Shown: positions 37,916 through 47,979 of the stretch, piece by piece
Position numbering within the stretch: the first letter of the stretch is position 1
Layout of the letters: the number at the start of each line of letters is the position of its first letter
Assembly (NCBI RefSeq): GCF_000412675.1
Contig: NC_021505.1
Coordinates: 1,792,501-1,856,500 of the forward strand
Source of the DNA: Pseudomonas putida NBRC 14164
Lineage (GTDB): Bacteria; Pseudomonadota; Gammaproteobacteria; Pseudomonadales; Pseudomonadaceae
Direction of reading: 5' to 3'
DNA: 64,000 bases
Notes under the pieces: generated by a model
Databases searched by the model: none
What the model was told of the DNA's origin: nothing
Seen by the model: the letters and a program-made list of their open reading frames with translations, nothing else
Program-made: the position numbers and the translations under genes

Positions 37916-39229
37916 ATGAAAGTTCTCAAAGGCCAGGATATCCTGGCGCTTGGCTTTATGACGTTTGCGCTTTTCGTTGGCGCGGGCAATATCATCTTCC
38001 CGCCTATCGTCGGTCTGCAGTCCGGCCCGCACGTCTGGATGGCAGCACTAGGCTTCCTGGTGACCGCCGTGGGTCTGCCGGTCATCACCGTGGTCGCCCT
38101 GGCCAAGGTCGGTGGCGGCATGGATGCCCTGAGCAGCCCGATCGGCAAATTCTTCGGCGGCCTGCTGGCGGCTGTGTGCTACCTGTCGGTCGGCCCGCTG
38201 TTCGCCACCCCGCGTACGGCGACCGTGTCGTTCGAAGTAGGTGTTGCACCGCTGACCGGTGAAAGCCCGTTGGCGCTGTTCATCTACAGCCTGGTGTACT
38301 TCGCCGTGGTGCTGGCCGTGTCCATGTATCCGGGCAAGCTGCTCGACACCGTCGGCCGCTTCCTGGCACCGTTGAAGATCATCGCCTTGGCCGTGCTGGG
38401 CATCGCTGCCTTCGCGCTGCCGGCCGGCACCATTGGTGAAGCACAGCCGGCCTATGCCGCCGCCGCGTTCTCCAAGGGCTTCTCCGATGGCTACCTGACC
38501 ATGGATACCCTGGGTGCGCTGGTGTTCGGTATCGTCATCGTCAACGCCATCCGCTCGCGCGGTGTCACGTCGCCGAAGCTGATCACCCGCTACGCCATCA
38601 TCGCCGGCCTGATCGCCGGTGTCGGCCTGGCCCTGGTGTACATCAGCCTGTTCCGCCTGGGTGCCGGCAGCCACGATATCGCGGCTGACGCTACCAACGG
38701 TGCGGCGGTACTGCATGCCTACGTGCAGCACACCTTCGGCTCGCTGGGCAGCGGCTTCCTCGCCGTACTCATCGCCCTGGCTTGCCTGGTGACTGCGGTT
38801 GGCCTGACCTGCGCCTGTGCCGAGTACTTCAGCCAGATCTTGCCGCTGTCGTACCGTGCGCTGGTAGTGATCCTGGCAGGCTCCTCGCTGCTGATCTCCA
38901 ACTTGGGTCTGACCAAGCTGATCATGTTCTCGATCCCGGTACTCACTGCCATCTACCCACCGTGCATCGTGGTGGTGGGCCTGAGCTTCGTGAAAGACCT
39001 GTGGAACTCGCCGACCCGCATCCTGGCACCGGTGATGCTGGTGTCGCTGTTGTTCGGCATGGTCGACGCAATCAAGGGCAGCAGCATTGCCCACGTGCTG
39101 CCGGACTTCATGGCGCACTTGCCGCTGAGCGACCAGGGCCTTGCCTGGTTGGTGCCTTCGGTGGTGACCCTGGTTGGTGCCGTGGCCTGCGACCGCATGC
39201 TTGGCAAGCCGCGCGAGGCGCTGGCCTGA
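37916..39229 (+). CDS. brnQ: Branched-chain amino acid transport system II carrier protein
   Basis: 437 residues, about 12 membrane helices. LCFS-family motifs: [39 protein letters not shown] and [20 protein letters not shown]. Sodium-coupled uptake of Leu, Ile and Val across the inner membrane. Monocistronic with a long leader and its own terminator. Confidence 0.95.
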   Translation: MKVLKGQDILALGFMTFALFVGAGNIIFPPIVGLQSGPHVWMAALGFLVTAVGLPVITVVALAKVGGGMDALSSPIGKFFGGLLAAVCYLSVGPLFATPRTATVSFEVGVAPLTGESPLALFIYSLVYFAVVLAVSMYPGKLLDTVGRFLAPLKIIALAVLGIAAFALPAGTIGEAQPAYAAAAFSKGFSDGYLTMDTLGALVFGIVIVNAIRSRGVTSPKLITRYAIIAGLIAGVGLALVYISLFRLGAGSHDIAADATNGAAVLHAYVQHTFGSLGSGFLAVLIALACLVTAVGLTCACAEYFSQILPLSYRALVVILAGSSLLISNLGLTKLIMFSIPVLTAIYPPCIVVVGLSFVKDLWNSPTRILAPVMLVSLLFGMVDAIKGSSIAHVLPDFMAHLPLSDQGLAWLVPSVVTLVGAVACDRMLGKPREALA

Positions 39230-39300
39230 CCTGAAAAGTTGAAGCCTGAGGGCGGCACCGGCCACAAGCCGAAGGGTGCTCGCCAAGGGTCTAGACGCGA

Positions 39301-39335
39301 AAGCCCCGCATCCGGAAGGACGCGGGGCTTTTTTT
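39301..39335 (+). terminator. Terminator after brnQ
   Basis: AAGCCCCGC, loop region, GCGGGGCTT followed by TTTTTT. Strong stem with T-run. Confidence 0.93.
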
Positions 39336-39476
39336 GGGCAACCCCTTCGCCTTGCGCTCCTGCAGCTGATTGCGCCAGCCATGCACATTTCGCTGTGCAG
39401 CTGTGTCTTTTGCCGCTTGCCAGCGTCGAAACCTGATCCCTATCCTCTAGGCATCTGGCCCTTTCGGGAACCCTGC

Positions 39477-40226
39477 ATGAACTTCATCCAAACCAACCTC
39501 AACAACCTGCTGGCTATCGCCTGGTTTGCCCTGTGCTGGGGTGGCTATACCCGCTATGCCATCTGGAAGGGGCGCGACACCGCGTGCCTGGCCAGCGTGT
39601 TGCACCTGTACCGTGAGGACTGGATGCGCCGCATGCTGCTGCGCGACAACCGTATCGCCGATGCCAGCGTGATCGGCAACCTCGAACGCAACGCGTCGTT
39701 CTTTGCCTCCAGCACGCTGATCATCCTCGCCGGCATCCTTACCGTGCTCGGTGCCTCCGACCGGGCGCTGTCGCTGCTGGCCGACTTGCCGCTGGTGCAG
39801 CAGACCTCCCAGGGCATGTCGGAGATCAAGCTGCTGTGCCTGGCCACGGTCTTCGTCTACGCGTTTTTCACGTTCAGCTGGTGCATGCGCCAATACAACT
39901 TTGCAGCGGTGCTGGTGGGTTCGGCGCCCATGATCGGAGAGCGGCTGGTCAACGAACTGGAGCGCAAGGCATTCGCCTCGCGGGCTGCGCGGGTATTGTC
40001 GCTTGCCGCCAACCAGTTCAACCTGGGCCTGCGTTCGTATTACTTCGGCATGGCCATGTTGAGCTGGTTCATCAGCCCGTGGTTGTTCATGGCCATGAGC
40101 GTGGGGGTCGTGTTGATTCTCTACCGTCGCGAGTTCCATTCGGATGTGCTGGATGTGATGGTGTTCACGCCCACGGAAAGTGTGCCGGGTGAACCGGCCC
40201 GGGAAAGTACGGTCACGGGTAACTGA
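39477..40226 (+). CDS. DUF599 family membrane protein
   Basis: 249 residues from ATG at 39477. Four or so hydrophobic helices (NNLLAIAWFALCWGGYTRYA, FFASSTLIILAGILTVLGAS, LATVFVYAFFTFSWCMRQYN, FGMAMLSWFISPWLFMAMSV). DUF599 members are inner-membrane proteins of unknown function. The open frame extends upstream to 39276, but that part overlaps the brnQ terminator and is not coding in appearance. Confidence 0.85.
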   Translation: MNFIQTNLNNLLAIAWFALCWGGYTRYAIWKGRDTACLASVLHLYREDWMRRMLLRDNRIADASVIGNLERNASFFASSTLIILAGILTVLGASDRALSLLADLPLVQQTSQGMSEIKLLCLATVFVYAFFTFSWCMRQYNFAAVLVGSAPMIGERLVNELERKAFASRAARVLSLAANQFNLGLRSYYFGMAMLSWFISPWLFMAMSVGVVLILYRREFHSDVLDVMVFTPTESVPGEPARESTVTGN

Positions 40227-40253
40227 AACGTTTAATCCGTAAATTGCAGGTAC

Positions 40254-40282
40254 AAAAAAACCCGACAGTGTCGGGTTTTTTT
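40254..40282. terminator. Bidirectional terminator between DUF599 gene and lipoprotein gene
   Basis: AAAAAAACCCGAC, AGT, GTCGGGTTTTTTT. Works on both strands; lies between convergent genes. Confidence 0.93.
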
Positions 40283-40293
40283 GTTTTAGCCAA

Positions 40294-40596
40294 TTACTGC
40301 TTGGCAGGTTCTGCCGGAGCAGTTTCTGGCGCAGGGGTAGCTGGCGCGGCTTCCGGAGCCGGAGTAGCCGGAGCGGCTTCTTCGGCAGCCTTCTGCTCGG
40401 CTTCAGCCTGATCTTTGGCGGCTTCAGCGTTTTCCTTGGCGGCTTCGTTCATTTTATCCTGAGCTTCGCCCGCTTTCTCCTGGGCTTGCTCGGCGTGTTG
40501 CTGTGCGTCCTGGGCTTTGTCTTCGCTCGCTTTATCGCAAGCGGCCAGGCCCATGGCAGCGGCCAGCATCAGAGCAAAAGCAAAAGGTTTACGCAT
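40294..40596 (-). CDS. Small Ala/Glu-rich lipoprotein with Pro/Ala repeat tail
   Basis: 100 residues from ATG at 40596 with ribosome-binding site GGAGAA. Signal ending in lipobox MGLAAC. The middle is a charged, probably helical coiled coil with repeated Gln/Glu/Ala/Lys (QHAEQAQEKAGEAQDKMNEA). The last 30 residues repeat APATPAPEA. Resembles small abundant envelope lipoproteins; function unknown. Its Asp after the lipobox Cys could favour inner-membrane retention by analogy to enteric rules, which may not hold here. Confidence 0.82.
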   Translation of the reverse strand: MRKPFAFALMLAAAMGLAACDKASEDKAQDAQQHAEQAQEKAGEAQDKMNEAAKENAEAAKDQAEAEQKAAEEAAPATPAPEAAPATPAPETAPAEPAKQ

Positions 40597-40750
40597 GGGG
40601 GTGTTTCTCCTTGGTGGAATAAGTGACTTGTTCCTTCGAGTGCAACTACGCGGAATAAGTTCCGCGAAGATTACAGATATATAACGCCCCGTTCTATATA
40701 GACTTTTTAACATTTTTATGCCGCTGCGGCAGTGCGGGTGGAAACAGCGA

Positions 40751-41227
40751 ATGAGCGATTCAACCTTGATGGCCATGGCCGAGCGTTTTCTCTCGGCCCT
40801 TAAACATTGCCAGTTGCTGAACATGCGTGTGGCCCAGGCCGATGGCAATGGCATGACCCTGGTATTGCCCTGGTCGCCGGCCATTGTCGGCAACCCGCAA
40901 ACGGGCGCGGTACATGGCGGGGCGCTGACCACGCTGATGGATACCACCTGCGGCATGGCCACCCTCTGCGTGCTGCCGCGCTTCGAGGTGTGCCCGACAC
41001 TGGATCTGCGCATCGACTACATGCACCCGGCCGAAGCCGGCAAGGCCATCTACGGCCACGCCCAGTGCTACCGGGTTACCCGCGACGTGATCTTCACCCG
41101 TGGCACCGCCTACCAGGACGACCCCGACCAGCCGATCTGCCAGGTGGTGGGGACCTTCATGCGCCTGGGCCAGGAGATCAAGGGCGGTATCCGGTTCGGC
41201 AATAACCTGAAGGAGGGAGGCGCATGA
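40751..41227 (+). CDS. PaaI-type hotdog-fold acyl-CoA thioesterase
   Basis: 158 residues from ATG at 40751. Motif GAVHGGALTTLMDTTCGMAT with the catalytic Asp region typical of PaaI thioesterases, then LDLRIDYMHPAEAGK. Hydrolyses an acyl- or aryl-CoA; substrate unknown. Stop overlaps the next gene as ATGA, forming a pair of related thioesterases. Confidence 0.87.
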   Translation: MSDSTLMAMAERFLSALKHCQLLNMRVAQADGNGMTLVLPWSPAIVGNPQTGAVHGGALTTLMDTTCGMATLCVLPRFEVCPTLDLRIDYMHPAEAGKAIYGHAQCYRVTRDVIFTRGTAYQDDPDQPICQVVGTFMRLGQEIKGGIRFGNNLKEGGA

Positions 41228-41706
41228 TTCCGTACGCGGTTCGCCAGCAACTCAACGCCGCCCACGCGGTCGGTGATTACCGGCCATTGCTGGCACTGAT
41301 TCCCTACGCAGGGCTGATTGGCATCGAATGCGAGCGTCAGGGCGATGACCTTCTGTTCCGCCTCCCAGCAAACCCCGACAACATCGGCAACCCGTTGCTG
41401 CCCGCCATCCATGGTGGCGTGATTGCGGGTTTCATGGAGCTGTCCGCCGCGCTGTACCTGCTGATCTACAGCGAAAGCGCGAGTATCCCGAAGGTGATCG
41501 ATTTTTCCATCGACTACCTGCGCGCTGGGCATTTTCGCGATACCTACGCCCAATGCCAGCTGTGGCGCCAGGGCCGCCGGGTGACCAATGTGGCCATTAC
41601 CGCATGGCAGGGCGACAGGCAGGCGCCAATTGCCACCGCCCGTGCGCATTTCAAGATCGAGCCGGAAAAGCCCTTGAAATCATCCGGGCAGCCCCCATCT
41701 GAATGA
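41224..41706 (+). CDS. Second hotdog-fold thioesterase-like protein
   Basis: 160 residues, overlapping the previous gene by 4 bp. AIHGGVIAGFMELSAALYLL occupies the place of the PaaI catalytic motif, but with Glu where the neighbour has Asp. KVIDFSIDYLRAGHFRDTYA follows. Likely a paralogue acting with it, possibly as a heteromer. The heat-shock promoter of htpG lies in its 3-prime end. Confidence 0.83.
   Translation: MIPYAVRQQLNAAHAVGDYRPLLALIPYAGLIGIECERQGDDLLFRLPANPDNIGNPLLPAIHGGVIAGFMELSAALYLLIYSESASIPKVIDFSIDYLRAGHFRDTYAQCQLWRQGRRVTNVAITAWQGDRQAPIATARAHFKIEPEKPLKSSGQPPSE
41673..41700 (+). promoter_or_regulatory. Sigma-32 (RpoH) heat-shock promoter of htpG
   Basis: CTTGAAA (41673-41679), 13-bp spacer, CCCCATCT (41693-41700). 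This is an exact match to the enterobacterial sigma-32 consensus CTTGAAA-N11-16-CCCCATNT. It sits within the last 35 bp of the preceding thioesterase gene and about 70 bp before the htpG start. Confidence 0.9.
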
Positions 41707-41775
41707 CATCCGCCATTAACGCAGGCCGAACCGGCCGCCAGGCGCCACTGCAATCAGATCGGAGTTTCGAAGACC

Positions 41776-43680
41776 ATGACTGTGGAAACACAAAAGGAAA
41801 CGCTGGGCTTCCAGACCGAGGTAAAGCAACTGCTGCACCTCATGATTCATTCGCTTTACTCGAACAAGGAAATCTTCCTGCGGGAACTGATTTCCAACGC
41901 CTCCGACGCGGTGGACAAACTGCGGTTCGAAGCCCTGGCCAAGCCAGAGTTGCTTGAAGGTGGCGATGAACTGAAAATTCGCCTGAGCTTCGACAAGGAT
42001 GCCGGTACCGTTACCCTTGAGGACAACGGCATCGGCATGAGCCGCGAAGACGTCATCGCTCACCTGGGCACCATCGCCAAGTCAGGCACCGCCGACTTCA
42101 TGAAGAACCTCACCGGTGACCAGAAGAAGGACTCGCACCTGATCGGTCAGTTCGGTGTGGGCTTCTACTCCGCGTTCATCGTGGCCGACAAGGTCGACGT
42201 GTACAGCCGTCGCGCCGGTCAGCCTGCTGCCGAAGGCGTGCACTGGTCGTCGAAAGGCGAGGGCGAGTTTGAAGTCGCCACCATCGACAAGCCACAGCGC
42301 GGTACCCGTATCGTCCTGCACCTGAAGCAGGAAGAGAAAGAGTTCGCCGATGGCTGGCGCCTGCGCAACGTGGTCAAGAAGTATTCCGACCACATCGCCC
42401 TGCCTATCCAGCTGCCGAAGGAGCAGGCTGCCGCCGAAGGCGAAGAGCAGCCAGCCGAAGAGTGGGAAACCGTCAACCGTGCCAGCGCCCTGTGGACCCG
42501 TCCGCGTACCGAGATCAAGGACGAGGAATACCAGGAGTTCTACAAGCACATCGGCCATGACTTCGAAAACCCGCTGGCTTGGAGCCACAACAAGGTCGAA
42601 GGCAAGCTCGAATACAACTCGCTGCTGTACGTGCCGGCCCGTGCACCGTTCGACCTGTACCAGCGCGAAGCGTCGCGCGGCCTGAAGCTGTACGTGCAGC
42701 GCGTGTTCATCATGGAACAGGCCGAATCGTTCCTGCCGCTGTACCTGCGCTTCATCAAAGGTGTGGTCGACTCCAACGACCTGTCGCTGAACGTGTCCCG
42801 CGAAATCCTGCAGAAAGACCCGATCATCGAGTCGATGAAGACCGCGCTGACCAAGCGCGTGCTGGACATGCTGGAGAAGCTCGCGAAGAACGAACCCGAG
42901 CAGTACAAGGGCTTCTGGAAAAACTTCGGCCAGGTGCTGAAGGAAGGCCCGGCCGAAGATTTCGCCAACAAGGAGAAGATCGCCGGCCTGCTGCGCTTCG
43001 CCTCTACCCACGACGACAGCGGCGAGCAGAGCGTTGCCCTGGCCGACTACCTGGCTCGCGCCAAGGAAGGCCAGGACAAGATCTACTACCTCACCGGCGA
43101 GTCGTACGCGCAGGTCAAGAACAGCCCGCACCTGGAAGTCTTCCGCAAGAAGGGCATCGAAGTGCTGCTGCTGACCGACCGTATCGACGAGTGGCTGATG
43201 AGCTACCTCAACGAGTTCGACGGCAAGGCTTTCGTCGACGTCGCCCGTGGCGACCTGGACCTGGGCAACCTGGATTCGGAAGAAGACAAGAAAGCCCAGG
43301 AAGAAGTCGCCAAGGACAAGGAAGGCCTGGTCGAGCGCCTGAAGGGCGCGCTGGGTGACAGCGTGGCCGACGTGCGCGTGTCGCACCGCCTGACCGACTC
43401 CCCGGCTATCCTGGCCATTGGCGAGCAGGACCTGGGCTTGCAGATGCGCCAGATTCTGGAAGCCAGCGGGCAGAAGGTACCGGAGTCCAAGCCAATCTTC
43501 GAGTTCAACCCAAGCCACCCGCTGATCGAGAAACTGGACAACGAGCAGAGCGAAGACCGCTTCGCCGAGCTGTCGCACATTCTGTTTGATCAGGCGGCCC
43601 TGGCGGCCGGTGACAGCTTGAAGGACCCGGCGGCCTACGTTCGTCGCCTGAACAAGCTGCTGGTAGAGCTGTCTGTTTAA
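41776..43680 (+). CDS. htpG: Molecular chaperone HtpG (Hsp90)
   Basis: 634 residues. GHKL ATP-site motifs: [30 protein letters not shown] and [17 protein letters not shown]. Middle domain with [18 protein letters not shown] and a C-terminal dimerisation domain. Cytosolic ATP-dependent chaperone induced by heat. Driven by the sigma-32 promoter just upstream. Confidence 0.97.
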   Translation: MTVETQKETLGFQTEVKQLLHLMIHSLYSNKEIFLRELISNASDAVDKLRFEALAKPELLEGGDELKIRLSFDKDAGTVTLEDNGIGMSREDVIAHLGTIAKSGTADFMKNLTGDQKKDSHLIGQFGVGFYSAFIVADKVDVYSRRAGQPAAEGVHWSSKGEGEFEVATIDKPQRGTRIVLHLKQEEKEFADGWRLRNVVKKYSDHIALPIQLPKEQAAAEGEEQPAEEWETVNRASALWTRPRTEIKDEEYQEFYKHIGHDFENPLAWSHNKVEGKLEYNSLLYVPARAPFDLYQREASRGLKLYVQRVFIMEQAESFLPLYLRFIKGVVDSNDLSLNVSREILQKDPIIESMKTALTKRVLDMLEKLAKNEPEQYKGFWKNFGQVLKEGPAEDFANKEKIAGLLRFASTHDDSGEQSVALADYLARAKEGQDKIYYLTGESYAQVKNSPHLEVFRKKGIEVLLLTDRIDEWLMSYLNEFDGKAFVDVARGDLDLGNLDSEEDKKAQEEVAKDKEGLVERLKGALGDSVADVRVSHRLTDSPAILAIGEQDLGLQMRQILEASGQKVPESKPIFEFNPSHPLIEKLDNEQSEDRFAELSHILFDQAALAAGDSLKDPAAYVRRLNKLLVELSV

Positions 43681-43693
43681 GTTGATGTAAAGG

Positions 43694-43718
43694 AAAGCCC
43701 GCCTCGGCGGGCTTTTTT
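43694..43718 (+). terminator. Terminator after htpG
   Basis: AAAGCCCGCC, TC, GGCGGGCTTTTTT. A second copy of GGCGGGCTTTTT follows at 43722. Confidence 0.9.
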
Positions 43719-43758
43719 CATGGCGGGCTTTTTATCGAAAGTGCCTAAGGAGTGCTTG

Positions 43759-44484
43759 ATGAGCAAGGTAATCGTCGAATCGCTGGTTTATCACCTGTCC
43801 GGCAAGGCTTACGAAAGCCGCCTGGTCTATGAGCCAGGGGCGCTGGGCCGCCCAGGCCTGGTGATGGCGCCGAACTGGATGGGCATTGGCGAAGGTGCCG
43901 AGCGCATCGCCAAGGAAGTGGCCGAGAAGGGTTATGTGGTGCTGATTGCCGACCTGTATGGCCAATCGGTGCGCCCGTCCAATGCCGACGAGGCCGGTGC
44001 GGCGATGATGCCGCTGAAAAACGACCGTGGCGAGTTGCGCAAGCGTATGCAGGAAGCCCTGGCGCAACTGCTGGGGCAGTCGAAGGCGCTGCTGGAGCCT
44101 GGCAAGGTTGCCACGTTCGGCTTCTGCTTCGGTGGCTGTTGTGCACTGGAGCTTGCTCGTAGTGGTGCCGACCTGCGTGCGGCGGTGTCGTTCCATGGCA
44201 CCCTGGACACCCCGAAGCCTGAAGATGGCAAGCACATCAAGGGCTCGGTGCTGGTGTTGCATGGTGCATCCGACCCGTTGGTGCCGAAAGAGCAGTTGCC
44301 AGCGTTCGAGGAGGAGATGAACGCGGCCAAGGTAGACTGGCAGTTGCTGAGCTATGGCGGGGCGGTGCACTCGTTTACCGATCCGAATGCCAATGTGCCG
44401 GGCAAGATGCAGTATGACCGCCGCACCTCGGAACGGGCTTTCCGTGCGATGCACAACCTGCTGACAGAAGTGTTCCAGCGCTGA
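43759..44484 (+). CDS. Dienelactone hydrolase family protein
   Basis: 241 residues from ATG at 43759, ribosome-binding site AAGGAG. Nucleophile elbow GFCFGGCCALELARSG with Cys in place of Ser, as in dienelactone hydrolases; Asp in LHGASDPLVP; His in GGAVHSFTDP. Probable cytoplasmic hydrolase of unknown natural substrate. The open frame continues 13 codons upstream through the terminator region, so the inner start is chosen. Confidence 0.88.
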   Translation: MSKVIVESLVYHLSGKAYESRLVYEPGALGRPGLVMAPNWMGIGEGAERIAKEVAEKGYVVLIADLYGQSVRPSNADEAGAAMMPLKNDRGELRKRMQEALAQLLGQSKALLEPGKVATFGFCFGGCCALELARSGADLRAAVSFHGTLDTPKPEDGKHIKGSVLVLHGASDPLVPKEQLPAFEEEMNAAKVDWQLLSYGGAVHSFTDPNANVPGKMQYDRRTSERAFRAMHNLLTEVFQR

Positions 44485-44507
44485 TATAGCAGGGGGCGCC
44501 TTGCGCC

Positions 44508-44580
44508 CCATCGCCGGCAAGCCAGCTCCCACTGGTACAGCGTGCGCTGCTCTTTGTGGGAGCTGGCTTGCCGGCGATGG
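44508..44580. repeat. REP palindrome pair, 25-bp perfect arms
   Basis: Bases 44508-44532 (CCATCGCCGGCAAGCCAGCT and CCCAC) are exactly inverted at 44556-44580. Same class as the copy at 162-262. Lies between convergent genes. Confidence 0.9.
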
Positions 44581-44600
44581 GCTGCACAGCAGCCCCGAAA

Positions 44601-45464
44601 TTACCGGGGCAACTCGATCCTTGAAGTTTCCCCCGGTACCACCGGCCAATCCCCCGCAGCCCACCGTGCCCTGGCTTGCTCGATCAGTTCCGGGTCGCTT
44701 GCCACGAAATTCCAGTTCATTCGCCGCGGCCCATCCAGTGGCTCCCCGCCAATCAGTACCAACTGGCACTCTGCGTCCGCATACAGCGTCACGTCCTCGC
44801 CCTCCGGCAGCACCACCAGGCTGCAAGGCTCCACATCCTCATCGCCCAGCAGCAACTCGCCATCCAGCAGGTAAAGCGCCCGCTGCTCGTGTTCAGCTGG
44901 TATCAGCAGCGTCGTCGCCGGTTGCATCTGTACGTGCGCATAAAGGGTAGGGGAGAGCACCGGCACCGGTGACTCCAGGCAGAACCCGGTGCCAGCAATC
45001 AGGCAGATGCGTACCCCCAGGTGGTCACTCACCGGCAGGCTCGCCGCCGGGTGGTGGCTGTAGCTCGCCGGGCCTTGTTCGTGCGCGCGCGGCGAAGCCA
45101 GCCACACTTGCAAGCCGTGCAGGCGCGAACCATGGGCCAGGGCATCTGCCGGCGTACGCTCGACATGGGCCACGCCGCTGCCAGCCGTCATCCAGCTGAC
45201 ATCGCCGGGGAGCACCCGCTGCTCTGAGCCGAGGCTGTCCTTGTGCAGGATCGCCCCCTCGAACAGGTAGGTCAGGGTCGACAGGCCGATGTGCGGGTGC
45301 TGGCGGATGTCCATACCATGCCCCGGGGCATAGTCGGTTTCGAGCATATGGTCGAAGAACACGAACGGGCCGACGCTACGGCACTGTGCTGCCGGCAGCG
45401 GGCGCAGGATCGGCTGGCCCTCGACCGATTCGGCACGTGGGCGGATGATCAGGGGGCTGCTCAT
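44601..45464 (-). CDS. Pirin family protein
   Basis: 287 residues. N-terminal cupin with the metal ligands in HGMDIRQHPHIGLSTLTYLF and GSGVAHVERTP, which carry the His/His/Glu-type pattern of pirins (PFVFFDHM precedes). C-terminal pirin_C domain. Bacterial pirins are metal-dependent cupins, some with quercetinase or regulatory activity; role here unknown. Confidence 0.92.
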   Translation of the reverse strand: MSSPLIIRPRAESVEGQPILRPLPAAQCRSVGPFVFFDHMLETDYAPGHGMDIRQHPHIGLSTLTYLFEGAILHKDSLGSEQRVLPGDVSWMTAGSGVAHVERTPADALAHGSRLHGLQVWLASPRAHEQGPASYSHHPAASLPVSDHLGVRICLIAGTGFCLESPVPVLSPTLYAHVQMQPATTLLIPAEHEQRALYLLDGELLLGDEDVEPCSLVVLPEGEDVTLYADAECQLVLIGGEPLDGPRRMNWNFVASDPELIEQARARWAAGDWPVVPGETSRIELPR

Positions 45465-45581
45465 GGGGTGGGCTCCAGGCGCGGTGGAAATGCCTCAAGC
45501 ATAGCGGTTTGCCTGGTGCGGCTGAACCGTATCGTTTGCCGGCCGGTCTACTGTTTCCATACCCGTAGAAGGAAGCTGCCC

Positions 45582-46589
45582 ATGATTGCCCGAGCGCTGG
45601 CCTGCGTGTTGTTGTCTGGCTGGCTGTGCCAGGCGGCACAGGCACGCGACTACCGCTACAGCGATGCCCACCTGCACTACGTCGACTTCTTCCAGGAGAG
45701 CGAAGGCATGCCGGCGTTGCTAAAGGCCATGGATGCCGCAGGCATCGAGCAGTCGATGATTTCCGGCATACCGGTGGCCAAAAAATGGCATGAAGACGAG
45801 CCCAAGCGCCCGCGGTATTACGCCGGTGACGATGCCGATGCCTACTGGTACAGCGCCACCGATACCTACGTGGCGGCCGCCCTGCAGCAGTTGCCGATAG
45901 AGCAGCGCAAACGCTTTCATCCGTTCCTGACGGGTTTCAACCCGGTGGACAAGAACGCTGTCAGCCATATCGAGCGCATGCTCGATATGTACCCGGGGCT
46001 GTGGGAGGGAATCGGCGAGGTTTTCACCCGTCACGATGACCTGACAGCGCTGACCAGTGGCGACACGCCGCGCGCCAACAACGAAGCCATGACGCGCATT
46101 TACCATCTGGCGGCCGAGCGGGACCTGCCGGTACTGCTGCATTCCAATATCACTTCAAAACGCGAGCGTAACCCGCTGTACCTGGCAGAGATCGAAGAGC
46201 CGCTGCGCAATCACCCGCACACGCGGTTCATCTGGGCGCACGCCGGCAGCAGCATGGAGATCCACCGGCACCAGACGCAGATGGACTTTTTGCTCCCGGT
46301 GCTGACGCGGTTGCTGGAGGATTACCCGAACCTGTATGTCGACCTGTCGTGGAGTGTGCTGCAGCCCTATCTGCTGGATGACAAGGGCGTGCCGCGCAAG
46401 GCCTGGGTGGCATTGGTCGAGCGGTACCCGGAGCGGTTCATGCTGGGGTCGGATGTGGTGGGGCGCTTTGGCAGCCTGGGGGAGCAGATGCACGGGTTCA
46501 GGCCGTTTCTGGATGCATTGCCAGAACAGGTAGCCAACAAAGTGGCCCGGGAGAATTTTCTGGCAGTGTTGCCCAAGGATCAGCAATAG
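45582..46589 (+). CDS. Exported amidohydrolase-family protein
   Basis: 335 residues from ATG at 45582 with ribosome-binding site AAGGAAG. Signal peptide (ALACVLLSGWLCQAAQA). TIM-barrel amidohydrolase (amidohydro_2) cues: YSDAHLHYVDFF with the paired metal His, PVLLHSNITS, FIWAHAGSS and MLGSDVVGR. Periplasmic metal-dependent hydrolase or decarboxylase-like enzyme; substrate unknown. A longer open frame extends back to 45243 over the pirin gene but is a shadow. Confidence 0.83.
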   Translation: MIARALACVLLSGWLCQAAQARDYRYSDAHLHYVDFFQESEGMPALLKAMDAAGIEQSMISGIPVAKKWHEDEPKRPRYYAGDDADAYWYSATDTYVAAALQQLPIEQRKRFHPFLTGFNPVDKNAVSHIERMLDMYPGLWEGIGEVFTRHDDLTALTSGDTPRANNEAMTRIYHLAAERDLPVLLHSNITSKRERNPLYLAEIEEPLRNHPHTRFIWAHAGSSMEIHRHQTQMDFLLPVLTRLLEDYPNLYVDLSWSVLQPYLLDDKGVPRKAWVALVERYPERFMLGSDVVGRFGSLGEQMHGFRPFLDALPEQVANKVARENFLAVLPKDQQ

Positions 46590-46590
46590 C

Positions 46591-46687
46591 CTGTGCCGGC
46601 CTCTTCGCGGGCATGCCCGCTCCCACAGGTACTGTAGAGGCTTCGGAACATGTGGGAGCGGGCGCGCCCGCGAAGAGGCCGGTACAG
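46591..46687. repeat. REP palindrome pair
   Basis: Arm 46591-46627 (GCCGGCCTCTTCGCGGGCAT then GCCCGCTCCCACA) is closely inverted at 46651-46687. This is the classic P. putida REP core. Confidence 0.92.
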
Positions 46688-46699
46688 GCAACACAAATG

Positions 46700-46728
46700 A
46701 AAACGCCCCGAACCAGTCGGGGCGTTTT
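46700..46728. terminator. Bidirectional terminator before fabB end
   Basis: AAAACGCCCCG, 7-base loop, CGGGGCGTTTT. Serves fabAB on the minus strand and probably the amidohydrolase gene on the plus strand. Confidence 0.92.
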
Positions 46729-46747
46729 CGATTACCGCATCAGCGTC

Positions 46748-47968
46748 TTACTTGCCTTCCCAGCGCTTGAGCACCAGGGTGGCGTTGGTGCCGCCGAAGC
46801 CGAAGCTGTTGCTCATGACCGTATCGATCTTGGCGTTTTCCAAGGTTTCGCGCTGGATCGGCAGGTCGGCGACCTCCGGGTCCAGTTCGTCGATGTTGGC
46901 GGAGCCGGCGATGAAGTTGTTTTCCATCATCAGCAGGCAGTAGATCGCCTCGTGCACGCCAGCAGCGCCCAGCGAGTGACCCGACAGGCTCTTGGTCGAG
47001 CTGATCTTCGGTGCCTTGTCGCCGAATACCGCGCGAACGCCCTTGATCTCGGCAACGTCACCGACCGGGGTCGAGGTGCCGTGGGTGTTCAGGTAGTCGA
47101 TCGGGGTGTCGACGGTGGACAGTGCCTGCTGCATGCAGCGGATGGCGCCTTCGCCGCTCGGGGCAACCATGTCGTAGCCATCGGAAGTCGCACCGTAGCC
47201 AACGATTTCGGCGTAGATCTTGGCGCCACGGGCCAGGGCGTGTTCCAGCTCTTCGACCACAACCATGCCGCCACCGCCAGCAATGACGAAGCCATCACGG
47301 TCGTTATCGTAGGCACGCGAGGCCAGTTCCGGGGTTTCGTTGCGCTTGGTCGACAGGGCGCCCATGGCATCGAACAGGAACGACTGGCTCCAGTGCTCTT
47401 CTTCACCGCCACCGGCGAAGACGATGTCTTGCTTGCCCCACTGGATCTGCTCCAGGGCGGTACCGATGCAGTGTGCCGAGGTGGCGCATGCCGACGAGAT
47501 CGAGTAGTTCAGGCCCTTGATCTTGAACGGGGTGGCCAGGCACGCCGAAACGGTGCTGCCCATGGTGCGGGTGACACGGTATGGGCCGACGCGCTTGACG
47601 CCTTTCTCGCGCAGGGTGTCCAGCGCTTCCATCTGGTTCAGGGTCGAGGCGCCGCCGGAGCCAGCTACCAGCCCGGTACGCGGGTTGGAAACCTGCTCTT
47701 CGGTCAGGCCTGCGTCCTTGATCGCGTCCTGCATCGCCAGGTAGGCGTACGCCGCGGCGTGGCCGACGAAGCGGTATACCTTGCGGTCGATCAGTTCTTC
47801 GAGGTTGAGGTCGATGGACCCGGAAACCTGGCTGCGCAGCCCCATTTCCTTGTATTCCGGGTTGAAACGGATACCCGGACGGCTTTTACGCAGGTTTTCG
47901 GTGACGGTAGCTTTGTCATTGCCCAGGCACGATACGATGCCCAGACCAGTGATAACGACGCGGCGCAT
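46748..47968 (-). CDS. fabB: 3-Oxoacyl-ACP synthase I (beta-ketoacyl-ACP synthase)
   Basis: 406 residues. Active Cys in [14 protein letters not shown], catalytic His in [18 protein letters not shown] and in [16 protein letters not shown]. Elongates cis-3-decenoyl-ACP made by FabA, the route to unsaturated fatty acids. Follows fabA by 11 bp in one operon. Confidence 0.96.
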   Translation of the reverse strand: MRRVVITGLGIVSCLGNDKATVTENLRKSRPGIRFNPEYKEMGLRSQVSGSIDLNLEELIDRKVYRFVGHAAAYAYLAMQDAIKDAGLTEEQVSNPRTGLVAGSGGASTLNQMEALDTLREKGVKRVGPYRVTRTMGSTVSACLATPFKIKGLNYSISSACATSAHCIGTALEQIQWGKQDIVFAGGGEEEHWSQSFLFDAMGALSTKRNETPELASRAYDNDRDGFVIAGGGGMVVVEELEHALARGAKIYAEIVGYGATSDGYDMVAPSGEGAIRCMQQALSTVDTPIDYLNTHGTSTPVGDVAEIKGVRAVFGDKAPKISSTKSLSGHSLGAAGVHEAIYCLLMMENNFIAGSANIDELDPEVADLPIQRETLENAKIDTVMSNSFGFGGTNATLVLKRWEGK

Positions 47969-47979
47969 GCGAATAACCC

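Noticed and set aside
37620..37919. 99-codon frame ending over the brnQ start
   Set aside because: No ribosome-binding site, low coding character, and it spans the palindrome and likely promoter region.
45243..45581. Upstream extension of the amidohydrolase frame
   Set aside because: It is antisense to the pirin gene and would bury the clear signal peptide that begins at 45582.
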